Assembly (NCBI GenBank): GCA_027924585.1
Contig: BSBM01000307.1
Span: forward strand, 11,244,001-11,308,000
Direction of reading: 5' to 3'
Origin: Larix kaempferi
Taxonomy: Eukaryota > Streptophyta > Pinopsida > Pinales > Pinaceae
Length of the DNA stretch: 64,000 nucleotides
Positions 11,211-22,189 of the stretch are shown here, in pieces. How positions within the stretch are numbered: position 1 is the first letter of the stretch; each line of letters starts with the position of its first letter. A model generated the notes under the pieces. That model was not told where the DNA came from, ran no database searches, and was given only the letters and a program-made list of their open reading frames with translations. The position numbers were made by a program, and so were the translations under genes.

Positions 11211-11988
11211 TGTTACACCCAAAATATACCCATCGTGAGATTTAGTGTATACACCCTTGAAGATGTCTTGACTGAGTAATTTACATGGGAGGATTTGTAC
11301 CCAGTTGTACCAGGTTTTGAGAGGTCGTCGCAGGTTGCACTCATGCAACATGTGATGTCACAGCTTGCTTCACTGCAGGGTGTGACGAAGTCAGTTAATG
11401 GGAAAAAATAGCTTCTTCGAGATTCTTCTCAAAACTTGCTGACTTGGGGGCTTATCCCTGACCTCTAGGGGAGTTGGTACTCGATTGCTAACACCTTGAG
11501 AGGATCCCCTATCTCTCTCCTACCATCTCTCAACCTATCCTATCCATACCCTAACCACTTAGTCTTATATAAGAGAATCTCTACTCCTCTCCAAAGGGAG
11601 GAAGTCTATGGTGTCTACATGATGGCGAAATCACTCTTGGGAGATCTCTACTCATCCTTGAGAGACTCAAGCTTCCTTAGGAGGAAATGGAAAATGGATT
11701 TGTTGGAGAAGGGCTGCAGTGTTATGCCTTGGTTGTAGTTCTATATCTCTGCTATGTACTTCCCTCTTTTTACAGTAATACAAATGCTTTCCACCAATAT
11801 TGTTCGTGTGTGCAATGATATTGAGTAGTTTACTTGCTTAATTGTTTACTTAGATATCTTATTGTATAGATTCCCTTTTACTTGTTTCTCTTGGTTCTTG
11901 TCTTGACAGGTCTTACAGCTTGGATCTGACGACCGTGAGACGTGGAGCAGCGTTCAGAAGAAAGGATAGCGAAGTGAAAGGTAAGACA
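11211..11988 (+). repeat. 3' LTR of the Tat-like element
   Basis: It starts with TGTTACACCC right after the polypurine tract. A TATA box (TATATAAG) lies at 11566-11573. The 3' end is uncertain. I prefer CA at 11987-11988 (GTAAGACA). An alternative is CA at 11907-11908 (TCTTGACA), but the preceding pyrimidine-rich tract ending in CAG looks like a 3' splice site inside a longer LTR. The 5' partner is outside the window, so neither end can be checked by comparison. Confidence 0.6.
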
Positions 11989-13213
11989 TCTAGTACTTGA
12001 TCCTTAAGTAGATCTAGGAAATGCATTCGTAGCCTGTCTCATTTGTTCTAGACTCGCATTGAGCTAGGGAGATCCGGCTCGCGTCCACTCGAGTGGATTG
12101 TCCGATAAACATTAGTATTTTCATGTTGTCTTTTAACTTGTTTTGAATTTCTTCTTTAGATTTTATCTTGTCACTTCCTGAATGTGCGAAGCTAGGATCA
12201 ATACGGACTTGTTTCTTTCCCTTTATCTTGGTCATCTTATCTTCTAAATGAAATATCTCTTTATCCTTTTCCTCAAGCTGATTAGTCATCTTTCTAATTG
12301 TTTATGTCAATTCCTCTAGTGAAGTTCTTAATACAAATTTCCCTCTCTCAAGTATTAGAACCTTTTCTTGTGCGTAGCTCAGTTGACCCTCATAGTTGGT
12401 TATCCTTTCACGAATATCTGTGTCAACATATTCCTCACATAGCCTGTCCTGTTATTCATACTTCGACAGTTGTTCCTGCAATAACTTATTCTTCTTCTTA
12501 GACTACTTTAATTCATCCAAGGCACTTATCAGTTCACCCTCCCAGTCAATGTTTGCAGCGTATTCATCTTTGGATTGACTGTCATTCTTAACCTCTTCAA
12601 CATGTTTTGGAGGTGTGACTTGCTTTGGAGGTGTTTTGAACGATCCATTCAAAAAATACTTGTCTAGTTATCCTGGCTTGCTTTGTGCAAATGCAGTGTT
12701 CTTTGAACTATTCTTCTTGTTTTCTTCCACTACATGAGCCATGAAAAGTACTTCTTTGGGTTCTTCACTGCAGTCACTTCTTTCATACATATTGCTTCCC
12801 TCTTTGGTGTACATCCTCTTTCTTTGTTTTAGAATTCTCCTTTTATTCTGAGGTATGTATTGAGGATGCACACCTTTTCGATCATGTGAACTTGATTCCT
12901 CATCACTACCACTATCTTCTTTCTTGTAAGAACACTTTGAGGCATAATGACCTACTCCTCCACACCTGAAATATTTAAAGGGTAACTTGTTCTTATACTT
13001 ACCTCATCCTCTTTTCAGCTTCTTGACAAAGTTTGATTCTTCATCATTTGATTCATCACAACATTCTTTGTCATGATCATGTTTGTCCTTTCTTGTGGCT
13101 TTGAAGGAAAATTCCTTTCTGATCGGAGGCTCTTTCTCAGTGCTCATTTCATATGCATTGAGAACCACTTGAAGCTAATCCTTTGTAAGTTCTTCAATAT
13201 TAGCTTGATACTC
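11989..13213 (-). pseudogene. gag: Ty1/copia gag, C-terminal part, antisense remnant
   Basis: Read on the minus strand this is a plant copia Gag. Order: ANIEELTKD, LNAYEMSTEKEPP, the basic/acidic linker, a zinc knuckle-like segment (YFRCGGVGHYASKC) in which the first Cys is Tyr, the EVLFMA motif, a long Lys/Glu-rich coiled-coil region (LEEKDKEIFHLEDKM) and the end motif CESRTNETGYECIS with a stop near 12014. Several stops interrupt the frame. The upstream part of the gene lies at 26586-26703, separated by the gypsy element inserted at 13214. No copia pol is seen to the left, where the Tat-like LTR begins. Confidence 0.78.
13209..13213. repeat. Target site duplication TACTC, left copy
   Basis: Five bases TACTC directly before the 5' LTR. 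The same five bases follow the 3' LTR at 26581-26585. Confidence 0.95.
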
Positions 13214-14635
13214 TGTTGAGCCTAGAATTGGCCCTTTTTTATCATCATTTATCATCTTCCCTTCCCTTGTCCTATACCAATTACCTAGGCAATTAGACTT
13301 ATTGTCCTCATCTTATTCCCCAAATTACCAAGGTATGACCGATTATTGTTTTATTGTATTAATACTTATGATTGTGATGATTAAAGCTCTGCATCTCTTA
13401 ATTTGTGCTAACATGATGCGATTTATGAAGGTAGTTGAGACAAATAGACTGCAGGAAGATCGGAGCTGAACAAGTCATGAAGGAAGGGACGTTCATTGCT
13501 TGTAGAAGGTTCCTTGGGGCTCGAATCGTCAATCAAGGCACAGTCGTGACAGGGCAGCTGTAACAGAAATTGCTATCTTAAGTATGTCGCTGCTCGAGTC
13601 CAGCTGTGAGCTGGAAGGACCGCCACTCTTGGGGCAATTAATAACTCTCTCATATTTGGATATTTCAGTTCTGCCACGCATTGTAACAGCTAGATTATTT
13701 AGGGCGCCTGAAGATTAGAGATCTTCATGGCTTCCCAATTATAGGATTAGATGTTACAAGTTGTATGTATAAATATGGGGAGTTGCCTCGACCGAGGGGT
13801 TGGACAGCAAACAATTAATTTATTTTGTATTAGCAGCCAAGCCAAACTGTGTACTCATTCTTCTGTTAATATAAGGGGTTACTTCTGAGTTAAGAAGAGT
13901 GTTGTTCAACTAGCATCTCTGTGTGAAGACTGGGCCCGTCTTCCACAGAGATTGCTGAGTTAAATTAGGATTTCATCTTTCTTGTTATGTGATGCTTTGT
14001 TCTTTCTTTTGTACGCAGCAGCAATATTTATTGTGTGGATTTCTCAGTAAAAGATTACATTTCTGTGAGATTGGTGAATGGTATAGAATAACAGTCGACT
14101 GAGTCAGGGTTGCTTTACACATTTCAATTTCTGTTCACACTACCGTGTTCATCCTATAGTTGAGACGTGATCCCAGAAGCTCTTACAAATTAGCTTTCCT
14201 GTTATGTGTTGATTGATCTTTATTTCACAATTCAGTTTCTTAGAACAGTTGCTTCAGTTCCTTTCATTTGAAATTCTAGAGTAATGTTTAGTTCATGTTT
14301 TATGATTTCCATCTTGATTAGATTAGACAAGTGATTATTTTAGAATACGAATGAGATTTCATTTTTGCAATCGTTGATTAGATCTGATATCATTTCTTCC
14401 TGATGCATAATAGAAAAGAATTATAGTATAGCAGTTAGAAGGCACTTGGGATTGCATAGATTCTTGGGATGAATATGGATGATAGAAGGTAAAAGTATTC
14501 ACTTCTAATGGTTTTGTGTTTAAGCATATATTGTGCACTTATCCTTTGAAATAAAAAGACTTTCTCGGGTTGACAATAAATTTCATATGCTCTGTGTGTT
14601 TGATATTAATTTATCTGCAAATAGAGTGCTTGACA
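13214..14635 (+). repeat. 5' LTR of the complete gypsy element
   Basis: It begins TGTTGAGCCT and ends GTGCTTGACA. The length, 1422 bp, equals that of the 3' LTR at 25159-26580. A TATA box (TATAAATAT) lies at 13768-13776, so transcription probably starts near 13800. Confidence 0.95.
13768..13776 (+). promoter_or_regulatory. TATA box in the 5' LTR
   Basis: TATAAATAT precedes GGGGAGTTGCC. The same box occurs in the 3' LTR at 25713-25720. It is the only good TATA candidate upstream of the likely R region. Confidence 0.6.
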
Positions 14636-14638
14636 TTT

Positions 14639-14656
14639 TGGCGCCGTTGCCGGGGA
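14639..14656 (+). promoter_or_regulatory. Primer-binding site, tRNA-Asp
   Basis: TGGCGCCGTTGCCGGGGA lies three bases after the LTR end. It is complementary to the 3' end of plant tRNA-Asp as I know it. It primes minus-strand DNA synthesis. Confidence 0.88.
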
Positions 14657-14745
14657 AGGATGAAAATTAAACACTAGTCATTAGTCGTATCTGATAATTT
14701 CTTTTAGTCAGTCTTTTTGGTTGTTTTTGAAATGATCTGCTTCGC

Positions 14746-16529
14746 ATGAATACGAGGAGGGTAAAACGCGATCACCTCCCAACCCCCAAAACCCCACAAA
14801 TTACTAACAGTGCAGGTGGTTCGGGTCGTGGTCGAGGTCCACCGCTGGGTAGAAGAACATTCATCGACGACCTTGTTGACAAAACTGATTCAACTGTCAG
14901 ATCTCGTCAACGGGAGACTCCTATCAAAAGAGGCCCTGCTGATCCTGGAGCGCCAGCATCAGGATCTACAGTGGAAGATACAGGAGCAGCTGTGATTCCT
15001 GCATATACTCCTGCTAAAGAAGGAACGGCTGATTCAGCTGTTGCAATTGAAGAATACGCAGTTGTTACAACTGAAGAATACGCAGCTGTTACGACTGAAG
15101 AATACGCAGCTGTTACAACTGAAGAATACGCAGCTGTTACAACTGAGGTAAGGAACAAAGGAACAAACGAAGGAGAAGATACAGAAGAAAAGATGAACAA
15201 CAGACATGAGAACGAAGAGGAAGAAGCAGTGGTACAATACCATCATGAAGATGATTCCCCGCCAGAAACTATGGCTACATTGCAATTCCCAATACAGCAG
15301 CTAGAGGGGACAACTCCTATGAAAAACATCTCACCGTCGGTGTTACCTCGCTTCCATGGCAGGGCGGTAGAAGATCCAGACGAATTCCTTTTTGAATTCG
15401 ATATCCTCTGTCGCAGCTATGATTATGTCACAGATGCCCAAAAGTTGAAGCTTTTTCCTGCCACCCTGAAGGACAATGCATTGCGATGGTTCATGAGCCT
15501 TGGGGGAGGAACTGTTGCTAATTGGAATAAGATGAAGCAAGTGTTCCTGGAAAAATATCAAGAATATTGCAACACCAGGGACAAAAGGGAGGAGTTATTC
15601 AAGATGGTACAGAAGGAGGATGAAAGTTTGGAGGATTTTGTGGAGAGGTTGCTGTACAATGTGCAGAGAGCTGGGCAGACGAACATGGGACTAGATGTGC
15701 TTAAGATAATCCTTCTCCGAGGGATCAGGGACGATTGTTTAGACATGCTAAATTTATTAGGAAAGGGAGATATCTCTAAAGAATCTTTTGAGACAATTGT
15801 GGAATTATGTAAGAGATATTCCAGGGGATCTTCTAGGCATAATAAGCAGCATAAACGAGATAAGTTGGAATGTGATGTCTTCGACAGAACTCAGAAGTCA
15901 TCCAATGGGGGAGCTACACGTGCGGAGATAGGCAATCTTCTTGAAAACTTTAAAACAGAAATGATGAGCTCTATCTCTTCGAGATTGATGTCTTGAAGGC
16001 CAAGCAAAGACAGGCAGTGGAGGATCTCACACTAGGTGTATTTTGTCCCCGATGTAGAAAGACTCATCCACTGAAAGAATGCCCTCTTGACAAAATACAA
16101 GTGTGTAAGCTGTGCGAGCTGAACCATGATATGAAAGAATGTCCCACATTGCCCCAGGTGAAGGCTGTTCTGCGGGCATCAACTCCAGAGGTAGATCCAG
16201 CCTACTTCATCGCACAGAAGAAACCCTGGCAGGCCCGGAATCAAGGTATGTCCCCCGATTCATTTCCATTTTTGAATAATTTGAATAATTGGAATACTAA
16301 TATGCAAAATGTGAATACACAATTCCCTTCAAATTATGCTCAGTGGAATTCCCCTCAACCTGCGATGCAAGGTTATAATTCATGGAGTCCTTGGACACAG
16401 CCACCACATCAACCTACTTCATGGTCTCCTGGATGGAGGAACTTCCATCCAGGGAACCAGTTTCCTCAACCACCTCCACCTCAACAGTTACCGTATCCTC
16501 CATATCCTCAATTTCATCAATATCCTTAA
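14746..16529 (+). pseudogene. gag: gag of the complete gypsy element (one frameshift)
   Basis: The start is ATG at 14746 (MNTRRVKRDHLP). The first 200 codons are low complexity and include a 24-bp minisatellite. The retrotransposon gag domain spans about 15330-15800: VLPRFHGRAVEDPDEFLFEF, LKLFPATLKDNALRWFMSL, LLRGIRDDCLDMLNLLGKGD and CKRYSRGSS. The 416-codon frame stops at 15994. The protein continues in another frame from about 15985 (DVLKAKQRQAVEDL), so one base was probably lost near there. Two zinc knuckles of the form CX2CX3HX4C follow (CPRCRKTHPLKEC and CKLCELNHDMKEC), then a Pro/Gln/Trp-rich tail. TAA at 16527 and TAG at about 16539 replace Gln codons, and the same frame runs on into pol. 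Confidence 0.88.
15043..15150 (+). repeat. 24-bp minisatellite in gag, about four units
   Basis: The unit encodes EEYAAVTT. The first unit is divergent (IEEYAVVT), the next three nearly identical. It keeps the reading frame and adds an acidic repeat to the Gag N-terminus. Confidence 0.9.
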
Positions 16530-16646
16530 TACCCACCTTAGCAGTCGCAGCTGCAGCTGCAAAATAATCCTGTTCCTAACTTACCAATACGGCCTCAGCT
16601 GCCTGCCCAACCCAACCCTAACCCAAATAATAAAGCAGTCCAACAA

Positions 16647-19600
16647 TTGGAAGCTCTCAATATGCCGGCCTACTCTCTTTCCCCTATACCTTGTAATGAT
16701 ATTCGCTTACGGTCTGGGAAGATAGTAGAACGTGTAATTTCAGAAAATATTCCACCATCTGTGCATGACAAAGAAGAGAGTTCCCAGCATCCATTTGATC
16801 CGGTTCCTAACACTGAAGGTGCTGAGCATCCCTCAGATGGGACGGCTGAAACATTAAACGATAAAGTGGATAACACGCAGCCTACCCAGCTGGTAAGGCA
16901 ACCACCATACCCTGAGAGATTGATGCTGCCAAAAATAGGGGGGCAACCTCAGTTCAATCTCTTAGGAGAATTGAAGAACCTTTATGTTAAGATTCCCCTT
17001 TTACAAGCTCTTCAAGATGTACCTATTTATGCTAGAACTGTTCGGGACCTGTGCACTAAAAGACCGGGAAGGAAACCCAGAGATCCTCCTACTGTTCATG
17101 TCATAGGGAATTTATCTGCTTTAATGACTGGAAAAACCCCTATAACCAAGTATGAGGATCCTGGCAATCCTACTGTCACTGTACACATAGGACAAACGCA
17201 GATACCCAACGTACTAGTAGATTTAGGAGCTGCGATCAATGTTATAACAATGGAGACTGTAAAGAAGCTCGGATTTACCAATATTAGACCGACCCCTACC
17301 ATCCTAGAATTGGCAGACAGATCCACCATCAGACCCGAAGGGATTTTGGATGACCTTGTCATTTCAGTAGACTCATGGGAATATCCTGCCGACTTTCTGG
17401 TATTACAACCAAAATCACAGCTGGGGGGACATCCATTGATTTTGGGGAGGCCTTGGTTGGCTACAGCTGATGCTTGCATAAGTTGTCGATCAGGATCTAT
17501 GACTATATCTGATGGTATGGAAACCAAAAACCTCACCCTGTACCCTCCAGCACGGCCGAGTCTAGAAACTGAAACTTCCCTTTGGATAGAACAGGAAGAG
17601 GAGGAAGATGTTCAGCCATTACTAACAATAGGGAAGGCACTAACCTTCAAAAACGAAACAGAAGACGATGCCATTAATAAATTTATTAGCGAACCTGCTT
17701 CAGTAGACAAGGAAGTTTATCAACTCCTGAACAGTACCCTTGGTAAAGAAGAACAAGAACAGCTTACGGAGGAAGCACTAGTCAATGATACAAACATAAT
17801 CCCAGTTTTGAAAAAATCGAGAAGCATTCCTATTGAGGTAGAGCCTGGAAGAAATTTGAACATCAATCCTGGTCTCTCCTCAGAAGAACAAATGCGCCTA
17901 ACCAATCTCTTGAAGGAACGTAAGGGGGCATTCGCCTGGGAGTATACAGACATGAAGGGTATTCCTTCCAGTCTGTGCACTCATCATATTTATATTAAAA
18001 ATGACTCCCGGCCTGTATGTCAACCCCAACGACGCATGAACCCCAATCTGAGGGATATAGTGAAGGAGGAAATCCAGAAACTCTTGGAAGCAGGATTTAT
18101 CTATCCTATTTCAGATAGTGAGTGGGTTTCCCCACTTGTAATCGTGCCCAAGAAAAATGGGAAACTGAGAGTCTGTGTCGATTATAGGGAGCTGAACAAA
18201 GCTACACAAAAGGATCATTTTTCTCTGCCCTTTATTGACCAGGTACTTGATACCCTATCAGGGAAGAAGTTCTTCTCCTTCCTGGATGGGTTCAGTGGGT
18301 ACAATCAAATCCAGATTGCTCTAGAGGATCAGGATAAGACCACCTTCACTTGCCCTTGGGGAACGTTCGCCTACAGGGTGCTTCCCTTTGGCTTGTGCAA
18401 CGCACCTGCAACGTTCCAAAGAGCTGTGATTGGCATATTTTCTAAATTGGTTAATGATAGCATGGAAGTTTTTATGGATGATTTTACTCCTTATGGCAAG
18501 GATTTTGAGGAAGCACTGGAAAATTTAAAGAAAGTTTTAATTCGCTGTGAACAGGCTCGCCTCTCACTAAGCACTGAAAAATGCCATATGATGATGAGTG
18601 AGGGGGTGGTATTAGGACATTTCATCTCTACTGATGGTATTCAAGTGGATCCTTCAAAAATTAAGGTGATAAAAAATATACCAACTCCTTCAACTCAGAA
18701 AGAGGTGCGTAGTTTTCTGGGACATGCTGGGTATTACAGGAGATTCATAGAAAACTTCTCCAAACTTGCTTCTCCTTTGTTTTCATTGTTAATGAAGGAC
18801 GCACAGTTTGTGTGGAGTACAGCATGCCAGACAGCATTTGATAAGCTTAAAGAGAAACTGTCCACAGCCCCTATTTTAAGGGGACCTAATTGGGCCATAC
18901 CTTTCCACATTTCTTCAGATGCTTCTGATACTGCCATTGGAGCAGTACTAGGACAGCAGGATGGTCAAGTACCTTATGCTATTTATTATGTTAGTAAAAA
19001 CTTAGCCCCTGCTGAACTAAACTATACTGTTACTGAAAAAGAATTCCTTGCTATTGTTTATTCTATTAATAAGTTTCGGCATTACATTACTGGGTATCCT
19101 ACATTTGTGCATACTGACCACTCTGCCATTAAGTATTTAATGAACAAACCTGTCACTAATGCCAGAGTAACCAGGTGGCTTTTATTATTACAGGAATTTG
19201 ATATTACTATTATAGATAAACCTGGAAAAGAAAATGTTGTTGTTGATTTTTTATCACGATTTACTAACAGCGATGACAGTTCACCTGTTGAGGATGCTTT
19301 CCCGGATGAACATTTATTCGCACTCTCAGCTCATTCACCTTGGTATGCAGACGTTGCTAATTATTTGGTTGCAGGGAAGCTTCCGCCACATATGTCTAAA
19401 CGAGAGAAAAGAAAAATTATTCAGCAAAGTGCCAGGTATTGTTGGCTTAAAGGCCATCTCTTTTACACAGGACCTGATCTTGAGATTAGAAGATGTGTAA
19501 GGGAAGATGAGATCTTTCATATACTAAAGGCCTGTCATGATGAACCTTGCGGAGGACACTTTGCAGAAAAAAGAATGGGGCATAAGGCGTTGCGAATGGG

Positions 19601-20683
19601 CTATTATTGGCCAACACTGTTCAGAGATGCTAAAAGATATGTTCAGTCCTGTGATAGCTGCCAAAGGATGGGCCAACCTAATAAGACAGATCAGATGCCT
19701 TTACAGCCCCAAGTGGTACTAGAACCATTTGATAGATGGGCATTGGACTTTGTTGGTCCTATCAACCCTCCTTCCAAACAGAAGGTTTACATTTTGGTGT
19801 GTACAGATTACATGACCAAGTGGGTAGAAGCTGTAGCTTTGGCTAAGGAAAATGACCAGGCGGTGATTGATTTTCTGTACAGTGAAGTTTTTACCCGTTT
19901 TGGGGTACCAAAGGAAGTAGTTACCGATGGGGGACCACAATTTATTTCACACCAATTTGAATCCTTGCTCCGGAAGTATCATGTGCAGCACAAGATAGCT
20001 TCACCTTATCATCCCCAGGCCAATGGTCAGGTGGAAAGCACTAATAAAGTTATTGAAGCAATCCTCACTAAAACAGTTAAAAGCCATCGAATGGATTGGG
20101 CTGACAGGCTTCCAGAAGCACTGTGGGCATATCGCACGACTTGGCGTAACACCACGGGATTTTCTCCCTATGATTTGGTATATGGAAAGAGTGCCATCTT
20201 TCCAATTGAATTTGAGATCAAGACCCTGAAAACAACCATTGAAATGAACCTAGATGTAACAGAAGCCCAGAAAAGAAGATTGAATAATTAAATGAATTGG
20301 ATGAGAAACAGTTAGCTGTAGTAGACTAGACTGTGCTTCTTCAGCAACAGAGATCTAATTGGCATGACCGATTCATCAAAAAGAAAATCTTCCGTGAAGG
20401 AGACTGGGCACTATTATACGACTCCAGATTCAAGAAGGATTTTAAAGGAAAATTACGCACAAGATGGCTGGGTCCATACTTGGTTGACAGGGTATTTGAC
20501 AACGGCACTGTTCGCTTGGTTACCATTGATGAAAACCGTATACCATTACTTGCTAATGGCCACAGACTGCGACTGTATCGGAAGCCCATTTCGAAAGATG
20601 CATTCATTTCACAGATTGCTGCTGATCCATACTATCAATTGGCACCAGAGCAGGAACTTTTCTCTACCTTTGCCAAGCCTTAA
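16647..20683 (+). pseudogene. pol: pol of the complete gypsy element: protease, RT, RNase H, integrase
   Basis: An open frame of 1214 codons runs to 20291. Protease: NVLVDLGAAINVITMETV (catalytic Asp in DLGA) and HPLILGRPWL. RT: LRVCVDYRELNKATQKDH, FLDGFSGYNQIQI, CPWGTFAYRVLPFGLCNAPA and the catalytic FMDD at 18471-18482. The RNase H looks intact: SSDASDTAIGAVL, NYTVTEKEFLAIV, VHTDHSAIKYL and a final VVVDFLSR. Integrase: HHCC finger (HDEPCGGH, CDSCQR), Asp 19746-19748, Asp 19926-19928 and Glu 20034-20036. A one-base frameshift near 20288 and a TAG near 20325 separate the integrase C-terminal part, open from 20333 to 20683 (FREGDWALLYDSRF, LRTRWLGPYLVDRVF). There is no chromodomain and no second RNase H. 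It is close to functional. Confidence 0.93.
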
Positions 20684-22189
20684 ACTGAAAATTGTATTTT
20701 CTGTACATAAATAATTTCTTGCTGTAGCGTATAGTGTTGTTTTCTTTCTTTTTTTTGCATTTGATCTCTTTGCTTGCTATCGTCTTTTAAAAATTTTCAG
20801 GGAAGCGCCAGGAGAACGACCAGTTTGGGCCCGTAATGAAAATCTCCCTGTGCCGTCCTTGCTCCTAAAAAAAAAAAAAATCGGCAGCTGCAACATATTT
20901 TCCGGCAGCTGTATATCCTTTTCCGGCAACCACATTTTCCTTTTCCCGGTAGCCGTAATGCCCTTTTTCCGTCAGCCGTCAATCTTTTCCGATAGCTGCA
21001 ACTCCGGCAGCTGCAACTTCGGCAGCTGCAACATCGGCGGCTGCAACATCGGCAGCTGCAACTCCAGTTTCCGCAGCTGCCACCTCATCTTCCCCATGGT
21101 TTCCACCTCATTCACCAGCTATTGCCACCTCATTTCCCACGGATTCCATCTCATTTTCCGCAGCTGCCACTCCATTTCCCAGCCGCTGCCACTTCATTTA
21201 CCAGCCACGGCCATTTCATTTCCTGTTAGCCGTAATGTCCTTCTTCCGTCAGCCGTCAATCTTTTCCGACAGCTGCAACTTCAGCAGCTGCAACTTCGGC
21301 GGTTGCAACTTCGGCGGCTGCAACATCGGAAGCTGCAACATTTTTTCCCGCAGCCGCCACTTCATTTTCTAGCGGCTGCCACCTCATTGACCAAGTCACT
21401 GCCATTTCTTTCCAGCGCTGCAACATATTTTCCATAGTCGTAAAATTTTTCTCACCAGCTGTATGTTTTTTTTTCCCGCCGTCGTAAAACTTTTCCGTGA
21501 CAGCCGAAAGTTTCCCTGATATCGTAAATTCTTTTTTTTGGCTGCCGTGAATTTGTTTCCGGCGGCTGCAACCTCTTTCCCGTCAGCGGCAACAGCTTTT
21601 TCATCGGCCGTGTTATCATTTCTTTGGCAACTTGCAGTGGTAACTCCCGTGTTAACAGAAGAATTGTTGCAACCTGCTAATCATGATGCTGATTCATCCC
21701 AGTCCTGCCGGCGAACTCATCATTTCAACCCCGAGGACGCGATGGCTTGTGTTTCACCGGCGAAGGAAATTAGTGCCTTATCCGAGTCATCATGATCCCA
21801 CGTCTGACTGTGCACGCGTTCGGCTTCGTGACGTCACCAACTGCATGCTCCACCAGTTTCCGCAGCCTTCCGACGCACAGTTTTATGAGGTATGGCTTTT
21901 ATTTATCACGTGATTAAGTATTGATATCATTTAAACGATATTGGCCGTACCTTCACTCGTACCACCATTTATACCTGATTAAACCTTTCCTTCGTACGAC
22001 GTAATACTAATAACTGCCACCTTTCCCAATTCGGCATGGAAATTTTAAACGCTTCTCTGTGCTTAACTTTCCGAATTAGCTCATTCACTCAACGTCTCCG
22101 CTCAACGATTCGTGCATTCTCTATGCTGCAACTTCCATTCTGGGATCCTGTACTCTGTCGAATAGCAGTTTCATCTTGCAGCCAGGACC
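20684..22189 (+). other. Spacer between pol and the extra ORF
   Basis: No credible gene. The first 200 bp are AT-rich. From about 20880 to 21620 the sequence is a low-complexity repeat block listed separately. The remainder to 22189 has short frames only. The spacer may provide a promoter or splice acceptor for the downstream ORF; a pyrimidine-rich tract ending in CAG lies at about 22169-22181, just before the ATG at 22190. Confidence 0.5.
20880..21620 (+). repeat. CAGCTGCAAC-type low-complexity repeats with a duplicated segment of about 275 bp
   Basis: Short related units such as CGGCAGCTGCAACTT and CGGCGGCTGCAACAT recur many times, mixed with CAGCTGCCACTTCATTT-like units. A longer segment beginning AGCCGTAATG and containing CCGTCAGCCGTCAATC occurs near 20951 and again near 21227, so part of the block is a tandem duplication. 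Open frames across it (Ser/Cys-rich on +, Ala-rich on -) look like by-products of the repeat. Confidence 0.7.

Larger units (their letters stand above)
1..11988 (+). mobile_element. Ty3/gypsy element, Tat-like, decayed; 5' end outside the window
   Basis: Domain order on + is gag, protease, RT, native RNase H, integrase, archaeal-type RNase H, then an antisense ORF, a non-coding 3' region, a polypurine tract and the 3' LTR. A second RNase H after integrase together with an antisense ORF before the 3' LTR is known from the plant Tat lineage. The coding part has many stops and at least four frame changes, so the copy is dead. The 5' LTR and primer-binding site are not in the window: I found no second copy of the 11211-11988 sequence and no tRNA-complementary site in the first 1.2 kb. 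The exact 3' end is uncertain. Confidence 0.85.

Noticed and set aside
20850-21437. A 195-codon Ser/Cys-rich frame on + before the extra ORF
   Set aside because: It is the translation of the CAGCTGCAAC repeat block, with low-complexity composition and no domain.
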